Notes under the pieces: generated by a model
Databases searched by the model: none
What the model was told of the DNA's origin: nothing
Seen by the model: the letters and a program-made list of their open reading frames with translations, nothing else
Made by a program: the position numbers and the translations under genes
Shown: positions 46,236-58,276 of the stretch, one piece after another
How the letters are laid out: each line of letters opens with the position of its first letter
How positions within the stretch are numbered: position 1 is the first letter of the stretch
Origin: Sacculina carcini
Lineage: Eukaryota > Arthropoda > Thecostraca > Sacculinidae
Assembly: GCA_916048095.2 (NCBI GenBank)
Contig: OU696595.1
Span: 1,831,795 to 1,895,794 of the forward strand
Length of the DNA stretch: 64,000 nucleotides
Reading direction: 5' to 3'

Positions 46236-47820
46236 ACATTCATTCATTTATTTGTATAGCGCTCATTCAGGGACACAAGCGCGGCAAACTACAACGAAAT
46301 TGGGAAAATAAAAACATTAAACATGAAAGCACTGCACACACACACACACAAAATAACATGCGGACAACTACAAAAGCCAACTACGCTAGGAAGATAGTAT
46401 GAATAATAATAATAATAAATAAATATATTTCCTTTAGCGCATATAAATACACATGCGCGCAAAATTACAATTGAATAGCAAGAAGAAAACACATATAGCA
46501 AACACATATACACACACAACACTCAAACAATACACAATACAGGAACAGGAACAAATATTTAAACAAAGAGGACTTGAACGAATGGAAGGAGGAAGATTGA
46601 ACAATATTAGAGGGAAGACAATTGAGCACGCGGAGCAAAAAATAAAAACGATTTGGAAGACCAGGTAGACTCATTCAAAGCTCTAGAACATACAAGTGGG
46701 CGTGAATGTCGAGAAGGAACAACAGATTCAGACAAAAGGCGAGAAAGATAGGAAGGCTGATAAGGGTCATGAATGAGTTTGAAAATAACACAACACAGGC
46801 GAAAATGAATGCGGGGATGATAGGAAGCAAACGAAATTGAAACAAAAATTCAGAAGTATGGCGACAAGGAGTAGGAGACAGGACAAAACGACAAGAAGAG
46901 TTGATAACACGCTGAAGAATGCGGAGGGAATAAAGGGGAACGTGAAAATAGAGTGAACAACAATAATCAATACGGGACAATATTAGAGAAATAATAAGTT
47001 TAATAGCCGAAGGGCGATCAAGAAACGGGCGAATAGGATATAAAGATCTCAGAATAAGGCGACATGTTCGAGAAATAGAGGTGACTTGAGAGGAGAACGA
47101 AACATTAGAATCAAAGATCACACCAAGACTACGCACTGACTGGGAGACAGGCCAAGGAAGAAGAGGAGGAGAAATGCGGGGAGGATGGAAAACAAACTCA
47201 GATTTAGATTGATTCAGAAGGAGACGTCTAGAAGCAGCCCAAGCAGAAACATCAGAAAGAACATCAGCAATGAAAGAAGGAGTGCGAAGAGGAAGAGGGA
47301 TGAAAAACTGAATATCGTCGGCATATACGTGAAAGGTGAGAGAGTGACGTTCAAGAATAGGGCATAGTGGGGTCATGTAGATGTTGAAAAGTAAAGGACC
47401 AAGCAGAGAACCTTGAGGGACACCAGAACACAGAGGAAACACAGAAGAGAGATAAGAATTGATATTCACAGAATATATTCGATTGGTGAGATAAGATTTG
47501 AGGAGAGAAAGGGTGGATGAAGAAATACTAAGAGAATAAAGATCGGCAATGAGAATAGAGTGGTCAACGAGATCAAAAAGCAGAGGACATGTCTAGTAGT
47601 ACAAGAAGGACAGAGCGACCCAAAGCAAAGTGAGAGAAAATGTGATCAAAGATAGAAATAGACACAGACTCAGTAGAATGAGAAGGCCGAAATCCAGACT
47701 GAGCGGAGCAAAGTGATTGATTTAGAAAAGGAGACAGTTGAGAGTAGATAGCAGACTCAAGGAGTTTAGACGGAAAACTGAGGAGAGACACAGGACGATA
47801 ATTTTTATTTATTTAATTTG
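46235..47820 (-). mobile_element. LINE D copy 2, RT 3' half
   Basis: The minus-strand RT runs from QSGFRPSHSTESV and LLDMSSAFDLVDH (47640-47560) through SGVPQGSLLGPLLFNIY (47430-47370), YADD (47314-47325) and SLGVIFDSNVSF to SCRFVLSPTPCRHTSEF near 46880. There is one frame change near 47575. The 3' end carries GCGCTTGTG...GAGCGCTATACAAATA at about 46245-46285, matching copy 1. An AGCGC-bearing repeat piece lies at about 46410-46480. Confidence 0.85.
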
Positions 47821-48107
47821 AATGTATGGATTTGCTGTGTATGCTGTCTGCCATATATATGTAGCCCATGTAACCCACATACACCTACGCACATGTACGC
47901 ACATAATTTTACAATCAGTCAAGCTCAAAAGCATAACATTTCGGGCAATGTAACACAAGTATACCTATGCGAATGCACGTACACAGCCCCTAAATCAGTC
48001 AATCCTAGTAGCACTATACTGATTCAGACAATGTAACACCCACACCTATGCACATGCACATACTCAATCTTTTAAATCAGTCAGACTTAAAAGAAATTTA
48101 CGAACTA

Positions 48108-48360
48108 GTTCAGTTCAGTTCAGTGTATTTGTTATAGCGCCTGTCATACACGGGCGCGCGGTAGCTATGAACAAGCGGACAAAGCTAAAACAGTTACAAT
48201 AAAAAGAAAACAAGCTATAAATACAATTACGGAAACAATAAAAAGAACACACGAATGAATAAATATTACACTATTCAAATAACGCAATGAACACATTTAC
48301 ACAATGAGAAGAACACATGCATATTGTTAGTCTACACACAGCATTTTGGATGTAAACACG
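48108..48360 (-). mobile_element. LINE D 3'-end fragment
   Basis: Plus-strand TTCAGTTCAG tail, then GTATTTGTTATAGCGCCTGT and CGGGCGCGCGG, matching the 3' ends at 36480 and 46250 in complement. Only the terminal part remains. Confidence 0.55.
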
Positions 48361-49301
48361 CATATCGCAATGTTAATTATAACTGCTAAGCTCATCTATG
48401 GAAACTCAACACAAAGCAAATGAAGAAAGAGAAAATCTGGTCCGACTGAAACTTTGTTACAACCAACCAGTCAGTGGAACACAAGCACCCACCAAAACGG
48501 GATAGATAGTGAGTCACATATCAATCACCGCAAACAGACATCAAATTAGAAATTAAGAGTATTGATAATAACAATCAAACAGGAAACAGCGACCAATCAG
48601 ATTCACATGGTAAGACACAAGTGATCGCGCGGGAACTTCACCTATTTGGTAGAATATATTTCAAATGCTGCCACCAAAAAGATTAGTGACGTCATTGTCA
48701 TTTGCATGACGTCACCACCATCATTCGTCTGACGTCACATTACAGAGTTTGGGATTATGATATTTGTATAGACCTCGTCTTCCAAATGTATCGTTTTTGA
48801 TCTGAGCCTAACCTGTGCTATATGCAGTAACCAATAACAACAACAACAACAATAACAACAATGTATCGTTTTGTTCCCAGCATCTGAGCATAACCTGTGC
48901 CAAATGCAGTAACAAATACCAACATGTATCGTTTTATACTAGCTACGGCTGTACATATGCAAAAATTGGATGCAAATGTATCGTTTAATTGTCTTTAATT
49001 GTTCGTTTTTATTTTTATCGTTTTCAATTGTTTTGGCGGTTGTTCAAGCATAGTTATTTTTGGTGTTATGTATCGGTGAATTTATAAGTATTTGGCTCAC
49101 TTGTATGAGTTTTCATTCGGTTTAGACAAAGTTTAGACTTTTAGTTCAATAATGTTAGATTTGCCAATTGTGACATGATCTGATTGTGTGTGTTTATTGA
49201 GATTATTTTGATAGTCGGCGATTTCATGTGCCCTCTGACCATCAGCATTAGAAGTAGCAGAACATTAGAAGCATTAGAATCAGCATAAAGAGGGTGTGGT
49301 G
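48361..49301. other. Intergenic upstream of POLE3
   Basis: Unique-looking AT-rich DNA with a short AACAAC run at 48836-48863 and two related ATGTATCGTTTT...CTGTGC segments (about 48785-48835 and 48858-48915). TGACGTCA-type motifs cluster at about 48685-48740. No coding region is recognised. It should contain the POLE3 promoter. Confidence 0.4.
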
Positions 49302-50073
49302 ATGGCCGAGAGACCCGAGGATCTCAACCTGCCCGCGGCCGTCGTACTGCGTCTCATCAAACAAGCTCTGCCTGACTCGTGCGCCGTGTCCAAAGAAGCG
49401 CGCCAGGCTGTTTGTCGCGCTGCCTCCGTGTTCGTGCTCTATCTCACGTCTCAGGTGCGCCGAAAACGTCGACAAATTTGTCATATCATGAGTTTTATTA
49501 CATAATTCGGCGCCCTAGTTGAATTCTTGACACAATGAAAACATTGTTTTTATTCACACGTTTTCAATTAGGTTACTTTTATATCCATTTGTCAATTTAA
49601 ATACATTTTTAATTTTTGTGAGTCATGTGTATGTCTGCGTGTATGTGTGCGTGTTTATATGTGGTATGTATGTATATGTAGTATGTGTATGTGTATGTAG
49701 TAGACGAGTATATGTGTGTGTATGTGTGTGTAGTAGACGAGTATGTGTGTGTGTGTGTGTAGTAGACGAGTGTGTGTATGTGTGTGTATGTAGTAGACGA
49801 GTATGTGTGTGTGTGTATTTGTATGTAGTAGACGAGTATGTGTGTGTGTGTGTATGTAGTAGACGAGTATGTGTGTGTGTGTGTGTGTGTGTGTAGGCCA
49901 ACGCGTTGGCGTTGCAGAACAAGAGGAAGACGCTGGTGGCGTGTGATGTCCTGGCAGCGCTGAAGGAAATGGAACTGGAGGAATTCGTCGAGCCTCTCAC
50001 TGACTCACTGGAACAGTTCAGGAAAAATCGCCAACCACAACAACAAAATAACAATAACAACACAACAACATAA
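49302..50073 (+). CDS. POLE3: POLE3 (CHRAC-17), histone-fold subunit of DNA polymerase epsilon
   Basis: Two phase-0 exons: 49302-49454 and 49897-50073 (TAA), 109 codons. The N-terminus [11 protein letters not shown] and the histone-fold segments ([51 protein letters not shown]) match POLE3. In other animals it pairs with POLE4 in polymerase epsilon and with CHRAC15 in the CHRAC remodeller. After the fold the protein ends in a short Gln/Asn/Thr tail and lacks the long acidic C-terminus of vertebrate POLE3 (about 147 aa). The donor is CAG|GTGCGC and the acceptor is a long GT tract ending TAG. AATAAA lies at 50147-50152. Confidence 0.95.
49618..49896. repeat. VNTR in the POLE3 intron ending at the acceptor
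   Basis: A GT-rich unit of about 25-35 bp containing AGTAGACGAGTATGTGTGTG is repeated about six times between 49695 and 49870. The last (GT)n runs directly into TAG at 49894-49896, the POLE3 exon 2 acceptor. Confidence 0.9.
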
Positions 50074-50473
50074 CAACAGTCTTGTTGCTGACAATTAGAC
50101 AGGTCAAGCAGCACATACAGAAATGAGTAGCAGAGAAGATCGACGAAATAAACGTCACGAGATTAAGAGATGATCAATATTGCAACCTGGAGATGAGGGG
50201 GCCATTGTAGAAGATAAAAAACAGCAATGTGAACGCTTCATAATTCCTCATTGATTCATAATTCCTCATTGCTTCATAATTCCTCATGAATCTTTACTTC
50301 CGCTTCTGGAGTTGTATGGGTTTTTTCTATATGACAATAGTGCTGTTGTTTTGTGATGTCGTGTTTGCCGGGACTGTGTTGTGTTGTGATGCACTGATAT
50401 ACAAACAAACAAACAAACTGAATTATCCAAGTGATGAATACCATAATGATACACACACTGACATACATGCACA

Positions 50474-50733
50474 CAGAGCCGTTGCGAGGACTTATGGGCC
50501 CCCCCGAAGGCAAAACTTGGGTCCCCATTATAAATAAAGCACCAAATAATTTATTTATTCATTAGACATAATCACATAACACAAGCTCAGGTGGAAACAT
50601 TTGAGCAAACAGGTAAAGGCTATACATAATAAATATGATAAATTTTAATATCATACGTGAAGCAACGGGGTCCCTCAACATTCGGGCACCCCGGCCGGGG
50701 GGTCCGGGCCGGGAAGCGGTTGCTACGGCTCTG
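50474..50733. mobile_element. hAT-like MITE
   Basis: Ends CAGAGCCGTTGCGAGG (left) and CAGAGCCGTAGCAACC (right, complement), with G/C-rich subterminal blocks. The flanking 8-mers CATGCACA and CTTGCACT match at six of eight positions, as a decayed 8-bp target duplication. 260 bp, no ORF. It lies downstream of both POLE3 and the PPSY gene. Confidence 0.65.
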
Positions 50734-51187
50734 CTTGCACTCACACACACAGTGCGACGCTAATAGACAGTAGATGGTGAGCATTGGTGTATTAGGGGCA
50801 CACCAGCCCGTCACACGCAGACACGCAAAATACATTATCATTATGATCAACACAACACATAAGCAATGAGCAATGCGAACTATCAGGACATTAATTGAAC
50901 AAAATGCGTCTGTATTCAATTACACTGATACAGTTGACTCTAGTATATACCCGTTGCATACACACACTGACACTTACACACCGACACACACACAGACACA
51001 TACTGACTCTTACACATTGACTCTTACACACTGACACTTACACACTGACACTTACACATTGACACGCACACACACACTTTCACACCGACACATACACACA
51101 CTGACACACACATACGTGTTGATACAGACACAGTGAACACGTGTTGAGCTGTTGAGCTGAGGTGAGGTAGTGAGACGAGGTAGGAGG
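50734..51187. other. Intergenic or 3' UTR, CA-rich
   Basis: Contains ACACTGACAC and ACACATTGAC tandem repeats at about 50960-51130 and no coding region. The minus-strand PPSY gene ends at 51188, so part may be its 3' UTR. Confidence 0.5.
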
Positions 51188-52401
51188 TCAGAGATGAGCC
51201 AGTATCTGCACTTCTCCACCTCCTCCGGCTGCTGATTTAAACTGATCCAGCGGCATCACTACAACAGCATCATGATCATGCCTCGATGACAACTCTGATG
51301 ATGGTGATGATGAGGAAGAAGTGGTCGAGGTGGCAGTGTTGATGTGACGTACAAACTTGCCTCGCGTCTCATCCACCACACTTCCTCCAGTTGTCACCTG
51401 GTCATCGAGACAGGCAGCAGAAATCTTGACCGCACCGCCTGTGACCTGGTCATCGCTGGCGCACGAGACTGGCACGTGACGACACGACACAACCACCACG
51501 TCATCGTGACATGACCTAGATGATGGTGAGGTCATGGCGGGGTCACAGCAGGTCACGGGGTCAGCAGTGCGCGTGCCAGATACAGCCAGTACCAGGGCGT
51601 CATCATGTGGTGGCGACGAGCTGCCAGTATGAACCACACTGACAAGTTCTCTATTGTGAGCGCCATCTAGCGGCGACCTGCCAACCACAGTTTGCACCGG
51701 CGACACACAGATGGAGCCACTGTGTTCGGGCGAGTACTGGGCTGTGTTGTTAGGCGCCTGTTGTTGTTGATTGGTCGTGATCATGGATGATTGTCTAGAA
51801 TGATAGCTGGGAGGATGACTGACTATACTTCGCTGAGACACACCCGAACACATTGTATCATGTACACCTCCCGTCCTGCACACACACACACACAAACATA
51901 CACATTACATTTACATTACGTCAACACACGCGTATCACATTTACATTAAATTGACATTAGATTTACACATACTACATTACATTTACAATACATCAATATA
52001 CATATCACACATTACATTACATCATCGAATACATACATTAAATTTACATTAACACACATACTACATTACATTTACACTACATCAACACACACATTTTATT
52101 GACATTATATCGACAAACACACACACACACACAGTAGAGTGTCAATTGTGAAGCGTTTCACACCAATTGGAGGGTGAGAGGAGAATATGTGACCTGGCGG
52201 CGATGGCGCGGAAGTAGGAGGGTGGTGGTGACATTGTGCAACTGCTAGTTACTCCGTGTGCCGTCGAGATGGCGCCACCTGCATGCCTAGGCTGCTGCTG
52301 CTGTTGTTGGTCTTGTAGAAGAAGAGCCAGACGATATGCCTGCATGGATGCGTGATAGCTGGGAGGTGGAGGTCGGTACTGAAACTCAGGATACACCATC
52401 G
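51188..52401 (-). CDS. Cytoplasmic-tail exons of a probable membrane protein with three PPSY motifs
   Basis: Two exons, 52401-52194 and 51875-51188 (TGA). They join in phase 2 across donor GCCAG|GTCACA and acceptor GTGTGTGCAG. The first has RPPPPSYHASMQAYRLALL, a Gln run and MSPPPSYFRA. The second starts near VSHPPSYHSRQSS and continues with long Ser/Asp/Val-rich, probably disordered sequence. PPSY fits the PPxY ligand of NEDD4-type WW domains. The incoming phase (1) equals the outgoing phase of the transmembrane exon at 60249-60050, so both probably belong to one gene. I do not recognise the family name. Confidence 0.65.
51880..52138. repeat. CA- and ACATTACATTT-rich intron of the PPSY gene
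   Basis: Repeats of TACATTTACATTACATC type with (CA)n at both ends. The proximal (GT)n on the minus strand forms the tract before the 51875 acceptor. Nothing coding. Confidence 0.7.
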
Positions 52402-52563
52402 CTGCGGGCACGCACACATAACACGCACGTGTATTGGCAACAAGCTGGACAGAAAGAATCGGCCAGTTTACAGTGCGACATCAGCGCTCAATTCAACACC
52501 AACACTAAACGTAATAATATTAACTTCACGTGATGAATGTGATCGAGGGACGCCATAAAACGA

Positions 52564-52860
52564 TTTAAAAGTTAAAGGTTTAAGTGACAGCTGCTACACG
52601 GGAAGAAGTCGAAGCTTATGAACACACACAGGTGTGCCCCGTGCAGCTCGCTGCCACCGCAGAACCGACCCTCTCCACGCTATGACGCCACAAGGACGGA
52701 AGACGTATTAGAGAGAGCCACCTCCCCAGAATGCATGACTGTTGGATATCACAGGGACTGTTGTATTATAGAATTCCCCAATGAAATTCTCCTCCGTCGG
52801 GTTTTGAACCACGGACCTGTGGCTTGTGGGCGGGTGTGCTACCACTACACCACCGAGTCC
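52564..52860 (-). mobile_element. tRNA-Val-derived SINE, copy C
   Basis: Head GGACTCGGTGGTGTAGTGGT, body and tail as in copies A and B. An internal deletion of about 45 bp lies in the body (after the GCATGACTG block). The tail is AACCTTTAACTTTTAAA. It lies just upstream (minus strand) of the PPSY tail exons. Confidence 0.85.
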
Positions 52861-52998
52861 AGTGTGTTGGGGAAGATAGAAGAGGAGAGGACGTTAATTT
52901 GCCACTAAAGCGAACCTGCATAGGGATGATGTGCTCTGCCGTAGCCGGGAACAACTCGCTGAGCGAAACGTCGGCCGCTAGATGTCAGCACTGCCGCC

Positions 52999-54007
52999 AT
53001 GACACTCGTGACGTCACCACCTATGACGTCATCAGTGAGCGTGGCATCGTTGGCGGAGAGACCGAAGAGAGCGCGACAAGACGGTGAGTCAGCGGCGGTC
53101 AAGCGCCACGCGACGGCAGAAACTGATATCAACACGATACCCACACCTGTCACACACACACACACGAAAATCGATGAACTGCGAGAACAATTCCACCAAC
53201 TGAAGGAAACTATGGGCTCACTCGAGAGTGAGTTGGAACAAGTGCGTTTAAACCAAGGCACGATTGAAGAAGAAAAGAGACAATTGAAAGAACAGATGAC
53301 AGAACTATTGGAAAAAGAGTTGGCAAATGTTCGACAAATCAATGAGGATATTATTGAAGAAAACAAATGCTTGAGGGAGCAGACGACATCATTGCAAATG
53401 AGAACGTAGATCTAAAAAAGAGGTTGAGTAACATCGAAGAAAATGGCAAAAGACAAGTAGAGGAACTGAAAAAAATTGAAGTTGAGCAAAAAGGATGGAA
53501 GAAGAGTCATGAAGTAAGAGTACATGATTTAGAACATGTCATGGAAGAGCAGCAAAAAAATAAACAGGCCGAGATGGAGAGGGCCTGTGTTCAAGTGTTG
53601 AATAAGAAGAGGCAGATGGTGAAACAAATGGTTGAAAAAGATAAATGAATGAATGAATGAATGTCATAATATTTGGCATTGAAGAAGAAACTATCACCTC
53701 GAAATCCAAGAGGGAGGAAAAGGAAAGAGGAAGGGCGAAAAAGTTGCTAAGTGCTTTAGATGTAGAAGTGAAGGAAGATGATATGATAGATATGCATCGA
53801 ATTGGAAAATACGACGCTAAAAACTCGCGACCCATGAGAATCAAGTACAGGTCAAAGGAAGCAGCTGACGAAGTGTTGAACAACACATGGAAGCTGAAAG
53901 ACCATGCCGAATACAGCAAGGTTTGGATCAAACCAGACTCCACGCAGGAAGAAAGAGCATTAATCAAGGAAAAAGTCCAACTAATGAAAGAAAAAACGAG
54001 AAACTGA
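52999..54007 (+). pseudogene. LINE B ORF1, coiled-coil and RRM-like
   Basis: Three consecutive frames: 52999-53409, 53367-53648 and 53657-54007. The first two form a long heptad coiled coil (KIDELREQFHQLKETM; QLKEQMTELLEKEL). The third has a compact domain (MNVIIFGIEEE, DMHRIGKYD, RPMRIKYRSKEAADEVL) like the RNA-binding part of L1-type ORF1. The second and third parts meet at an ATGAATGAATG repeat. A (CA)n run encodes THTHT in the N-terminal part. Confidence 0.7.
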
Positions 54008-54099
54008 CAGAGGAAGAAAAAAAGGAGTTTCAATGGAAGTTGGTACACGGAAAAATCAAGAAATGGTATCGTATAGCAGCAACGGATGCGAAAGGCACA

Positions 54100-56769
54100 G
54101 ATGCGAACAGACAGAAAGGCACACACAAGCTTAATGTACACAAACATCGACGGGTATATGTCAAGTAGAATCGAGCTCAATGAATACCTGTGTGAAAAAA
54201 ACCCTGACATTGTTGCTATAGTAGAAACAAAACTCAAAGAAGATATTGTAGTTCAAGGCTTGGTTCATAGCAGGTATAACATATACAGAAGGGATAGAAA
54301 TAAAAAGGCGGGAGGGGGAGTGATGGTGTTGACAAGAGACGATATTAATGCAAAAGTGGTGTATATTGGAATGAAGGCGGAATTAATAATGTTAGAGATA
54401 AAACTCTTGGACAGTGTGAAACACTTCATGGCGGTTTATGTGCCGCCAAGAAGTAGTTCATGGAAGCTGAACGAGTTTGAAGAAATGCTCAATGATACTC
54501 TGAATGAGCTATGCTATCTGATGAACAAGTACAAAAACTTAACAATTGTAGATTTTAACTGTAAGGAAGTTGACTGGCAAAATTGGAACGCAAAGGGATC
54601 ACCCAACTCATGGAATTCAAGACTTATGACACTGATGATTGAAAATTACATGAATCAGTGGGTTCAAGAGAATACTCGATTCAGGGGTTCAGACGAGCCA
54701 TCAAAACTACATTTGGTTTTTACTGATGAAATGGACATAATAAAATCGTTGACGTATAAGAGTCAAATTGGCAAAAGCGACCATGTGCTGATAGAGGCAG
54801 TTTTAGAGTATGGAAAACCTGCAAAAGGTCCCCGTAAATACTACGGTGATAAACTGAACTATGACAAAGCCAACATAAAACAGCTTAAGAGATACTTTGA
54901 TGAGGTCGACTGGACCGCTATGTTGACAATGACGGATGTTCAACAAAAATTTGATTATTTTGTTGACGTGTACAAGCTCGGTGTTGAAAGATATGTTCCA
55001 AGAATAAAAAGATCATACACCAAGAAAAATGATTGGTTCAGCAAAAGATGTGAAAAAGCAAGAGAGGACAAAGAAAAAGCATGGAACATATTGCGAAAGA
55101 GAAATACTTATGAGCACTGGAAAGAGTACAAAAGAGCCAGAAACAATTACGTGAAAATAAGACGAGAAGAAAAAATGAATCATGAAAAAAGTATAGTTGA
55201 AAAATGTGAAAATGAACCGAAGATGTTCTACAAATATGTCAACGGAAAGATGAAAAATTACGTGGGCATCGAAAGAATTCAACATGAAGGCGAGACCATT
55301 ACTGAACCAGAGAAAATCTGCGAAATTATGAATTATAATTTTCACATGGTGTTCACTGATGAAAGTCCCTTTGATGGAAGTCGAATCTTGCCGAAATGTA
55401 GGCCTATGGGAGATGTGTGTTTATCTAAGAAAGATCTGATTGAGAGACTGTCGAAGTTAAAGAACGGGAAATCGGTTGGACCAGACGGAATTGAGGGGAG
55501 CATTATCAGGGAATGCAGGGAAGAGTTGACGGAGCCATTGTATGACGTCATATGTACTAGCTTGCGCCTGGGTGAAGTTCCTTCACAATGGCAATGTTCG
55601 AGCATTGTTCCAATTCACAAGAAGGGTTCGAAAGAGGAATCATCCAACTACAGGCCTATATCACTGACCAGCGTGATATGTAAAGTGTGTGAAAAAATCA
55701 TCAAGGACCAGTGGGTAAAACACCTGGAGAGAGAAAAGGTTTTGTCAAATGCACAATACGGATTTAGACAATCAAGATCATGTGTGTCGAGTCTTTTATT
55801 CTTTTACAACAAAATTATTAATGCTGTACAGGAGAGGGACAAGTGGGTGGACTGCATATACTTGGACTTGTGCAAAGCTTTCGACAAGGTCCCAATCAGG
55901 AGGCTTCTGTGGAAACTGGAGTATTGTGGAGGAATACAAGGACCACTATTGAAATGGATGGAACATTACTTGACCGATAGAAAAATGAGTACAACTGTGA
56001 GGGGAGCGGCTTCTTCGTGGAAGCGGGTGAAAAGTGGGGTGCCACAAGGCTCTGTGCTCGGACCAATAATGTTTCTGATATATATATCATTGATATAACG
56101 AACGATCTGGACAGCACCGTTCACCTTTTTGCCGACGATGCCAAATTGATGAGAGTCATAACGAGTAAGAGAGACTATGAACAATTGCAATGTGACATCG
56201 ACAAGATTCAAGAATGGTGTCAAAAATGGTTAATGAGCATCAACGAAACAAAGTGTCATGTCATGAAATTTGGCAAAAGCGGGAAGAGACCATCTGTGGA
56301 CTATGCACTAGGATGCGTTACGCTGCGAGAGGTGGACAAGGAACGAGATCTTGGTGTGATTATCCAGAATGATCTGTCACCGCAGGCGCACATTGATGAC
56401 CTTTTCGCTAAGTCGTATGCACTTATTTCAAAAACGAGAGGAGTATTCAACTACATGGATGAGAATATGTTCAGAAAAATCATGATAGCTCTAATTAGGC
56501 CAAAGATCGAATACGCAGCTGTAGTTTGGTCTCCACACGAAGTGAGACATATAAAGAAAATAGAAAAGATTCAAAGACTAGCCACAAAATTGGTACCAAA
56601 CTTGAAAAACATGTCTTACGAGGACAGATTGAGGAAAATTGAATTACCCAGGCTTGATGAGAGGAGAGAAAGAGGTGATTTAATAAACATATATAGATGC
56701 ATAAATGACACGGTCAACACAGACGACATCGGATTAGTTTTTCAAGGAAATGTGCGTAGAGGACACTAA
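54100..56769 (+). pseudogene. LINE B ORF2, endonuclease and reverse transcriptase
   Basis: The endonuclease begins near YTNIDGYMSSR with IVETKL, VDFNCKEVDW (V where G is usual in GDFN) and KSDHVLIE. RT has KSVGPDGIEGS, PIHKKGSKEESSNYRPISL and YLDLCKAFDKVP. GVPQGSVLGP is near 56040. After a frame change in a TA run near 56085, FADD is at 56128-56139, with the thumb and C-terminus to 56769. One frameshift makes it inactive. Confidence 0.88.
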
Positions 56770-57065
56770 AAAAACTGAGGAAATCACGTTGTCGAAAAGA
56801 TGTAAAAAAGTATAGTTTCCCGTTTAGGAGCGTAGATCAGTGGAACCAATTAGACAGCAAAATAGTTGAAGCTAGAAATTTAAGTTCCTTCAAAAATATG
56901 TTAGATAAATAATGGAAAAGAGACGGGACAGCACGAGCTTAGCTCATATCCTGTAGAACAACTATGTGAGTACAACTATGTGAGTACACACACACACACA
57001 CACGAACACTTTCGGGTTAATGAACAATGTCACCAGGGCATGATTTCTGATGTGTTGCGAACAAA

Positions 57066-57775
57066 GTGGCGAATCCAGAGTGCCATTTGGGGGGGGGGGG
57101 CTGAATTACGTGTATGAGTGACTAGGTAGCGTGTGAAGGCGTGACTTGGGGAATTTTTCAATAATATATACACACATTCATATGATGCATAAAGTATACT
57201 TCATCGGGCACAATTATTGCTGTATTAGTACAACGTTTCGCCTCAACAAGGCTTTATCAAATACACCAAAAAGACGAGCCAAGAACACAACATATTTAGT
57301 AGATATAAATGAATAAAAAACATTAAAACACGCGTATAAGATTCTACATGGCCATTTTTATGTTTTGTTTAATCCAAACATGGAATGTTTTTCGAGTCAG
57401 CAGCCGATTTGTTGTATCGATCGAGCTGCGAGTTGTGACCAGCGGACAAGTTTTTCTCACAAGCAACGCAGCACATATACACTTACTATCAGACATGTTA
57501 TTCTGGGAAAATACGACTTCACAATGGAATTACTTCAGCCTTTTTGAGCGTGACGATACAAACACCCTATGAACAATTTGTGTTGAAGATTTCACATTTA
57601 CATTGCGAATATGCTTATGCATGATATATACGAATATGCTTTGCGGTAATGATTATAACAACAAATCCTCCAGTTATTTTTTCTATATCTCTTTCAGTTA
57701 ATCTCTTGGTTATGAGGAGATGGAAACATTAAGGGGGGGGGGGGGGCTTGATCCCCCCTCTGGACCTGCCAGTAC
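57066..57775. mobile_element. Possible MITE with poly-G subterminal tracts
   Basis: The left edge has GCGAATCCAGAGTGCCATTT then a G11 run. The right edge (complement) has GGCAGGTCCAGAGGGGGGAT. This is the imperfect GGATCCAGGGGG-type terminal symmetry of some hAT-like MITEs. About 700 bp; the interior includes a hammerhead-like motif on the minus strand near 57229-57262. No clear target duplication. Confidence 0.35.
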
Positions 57776-58242
57776 CAACTGGTGGAGAAAAAGTCAGTCC
57801 TTGTGTTGAATTATTTTATCATTTTCCTAGAATTAAATTCAATTCATGTATTAACTCTTCAACAGGCTATATATATGACAAACACATACAAAGAGGAATC
57901 TAAAAATAGGTATGCTAACATGTACTAGTGTACAGATATCTCAACACGATTGAACCACGAATATTTTCTATTAAGAAAGGTTGCATTTGCATTAGGTTTA
58001 CAGCAATACAGGCACATAAATGGGACAAATAGGAGAGAAAAAGAGGAAACCTCATCAAAACACCTCACATAAATTACCACCGTAAACATATACAGACAAA
58101 CACACACAAACAGACACGCCCACACACACACGTAAATCACAAAATTTTCCACTTTATGCTTTGTGATTTGCGTGCGTGTCGTGCGAGAAGGAAGAGAGAA
58201 TTGGAAGAGCCGCGGTGTATTTACCCGAACTTCAAGGTCGCT

Positions 58243-58276
<34 letters not shown>

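Larger units (their letters stand above)
52870..57000 (+). mobile_element. LINE B, most complete copy (ORF1 and ORF2)
   Basis: A coiled-coil ORF1, an endonuclease/RT ORF2 and a 3' end (GACAGCACGAGCTTAGCTCA, then GTGAGTACACACAC) like the fragments at 5645 and 16610. ORF1 has two frame changes and ORF2 one, so it is recently but clearly inactive. It lies antisense in a putative intron of the PPSY gene. Confidence 0.88.

Noticed and set aside
53539..54237. Minus-strand hydrophobic ORFs opposite the 53-56 kb LINE
   Set aside because: They mirror the Lys/Glu-rich ORF1 and RT of LINE B and have no independent support.
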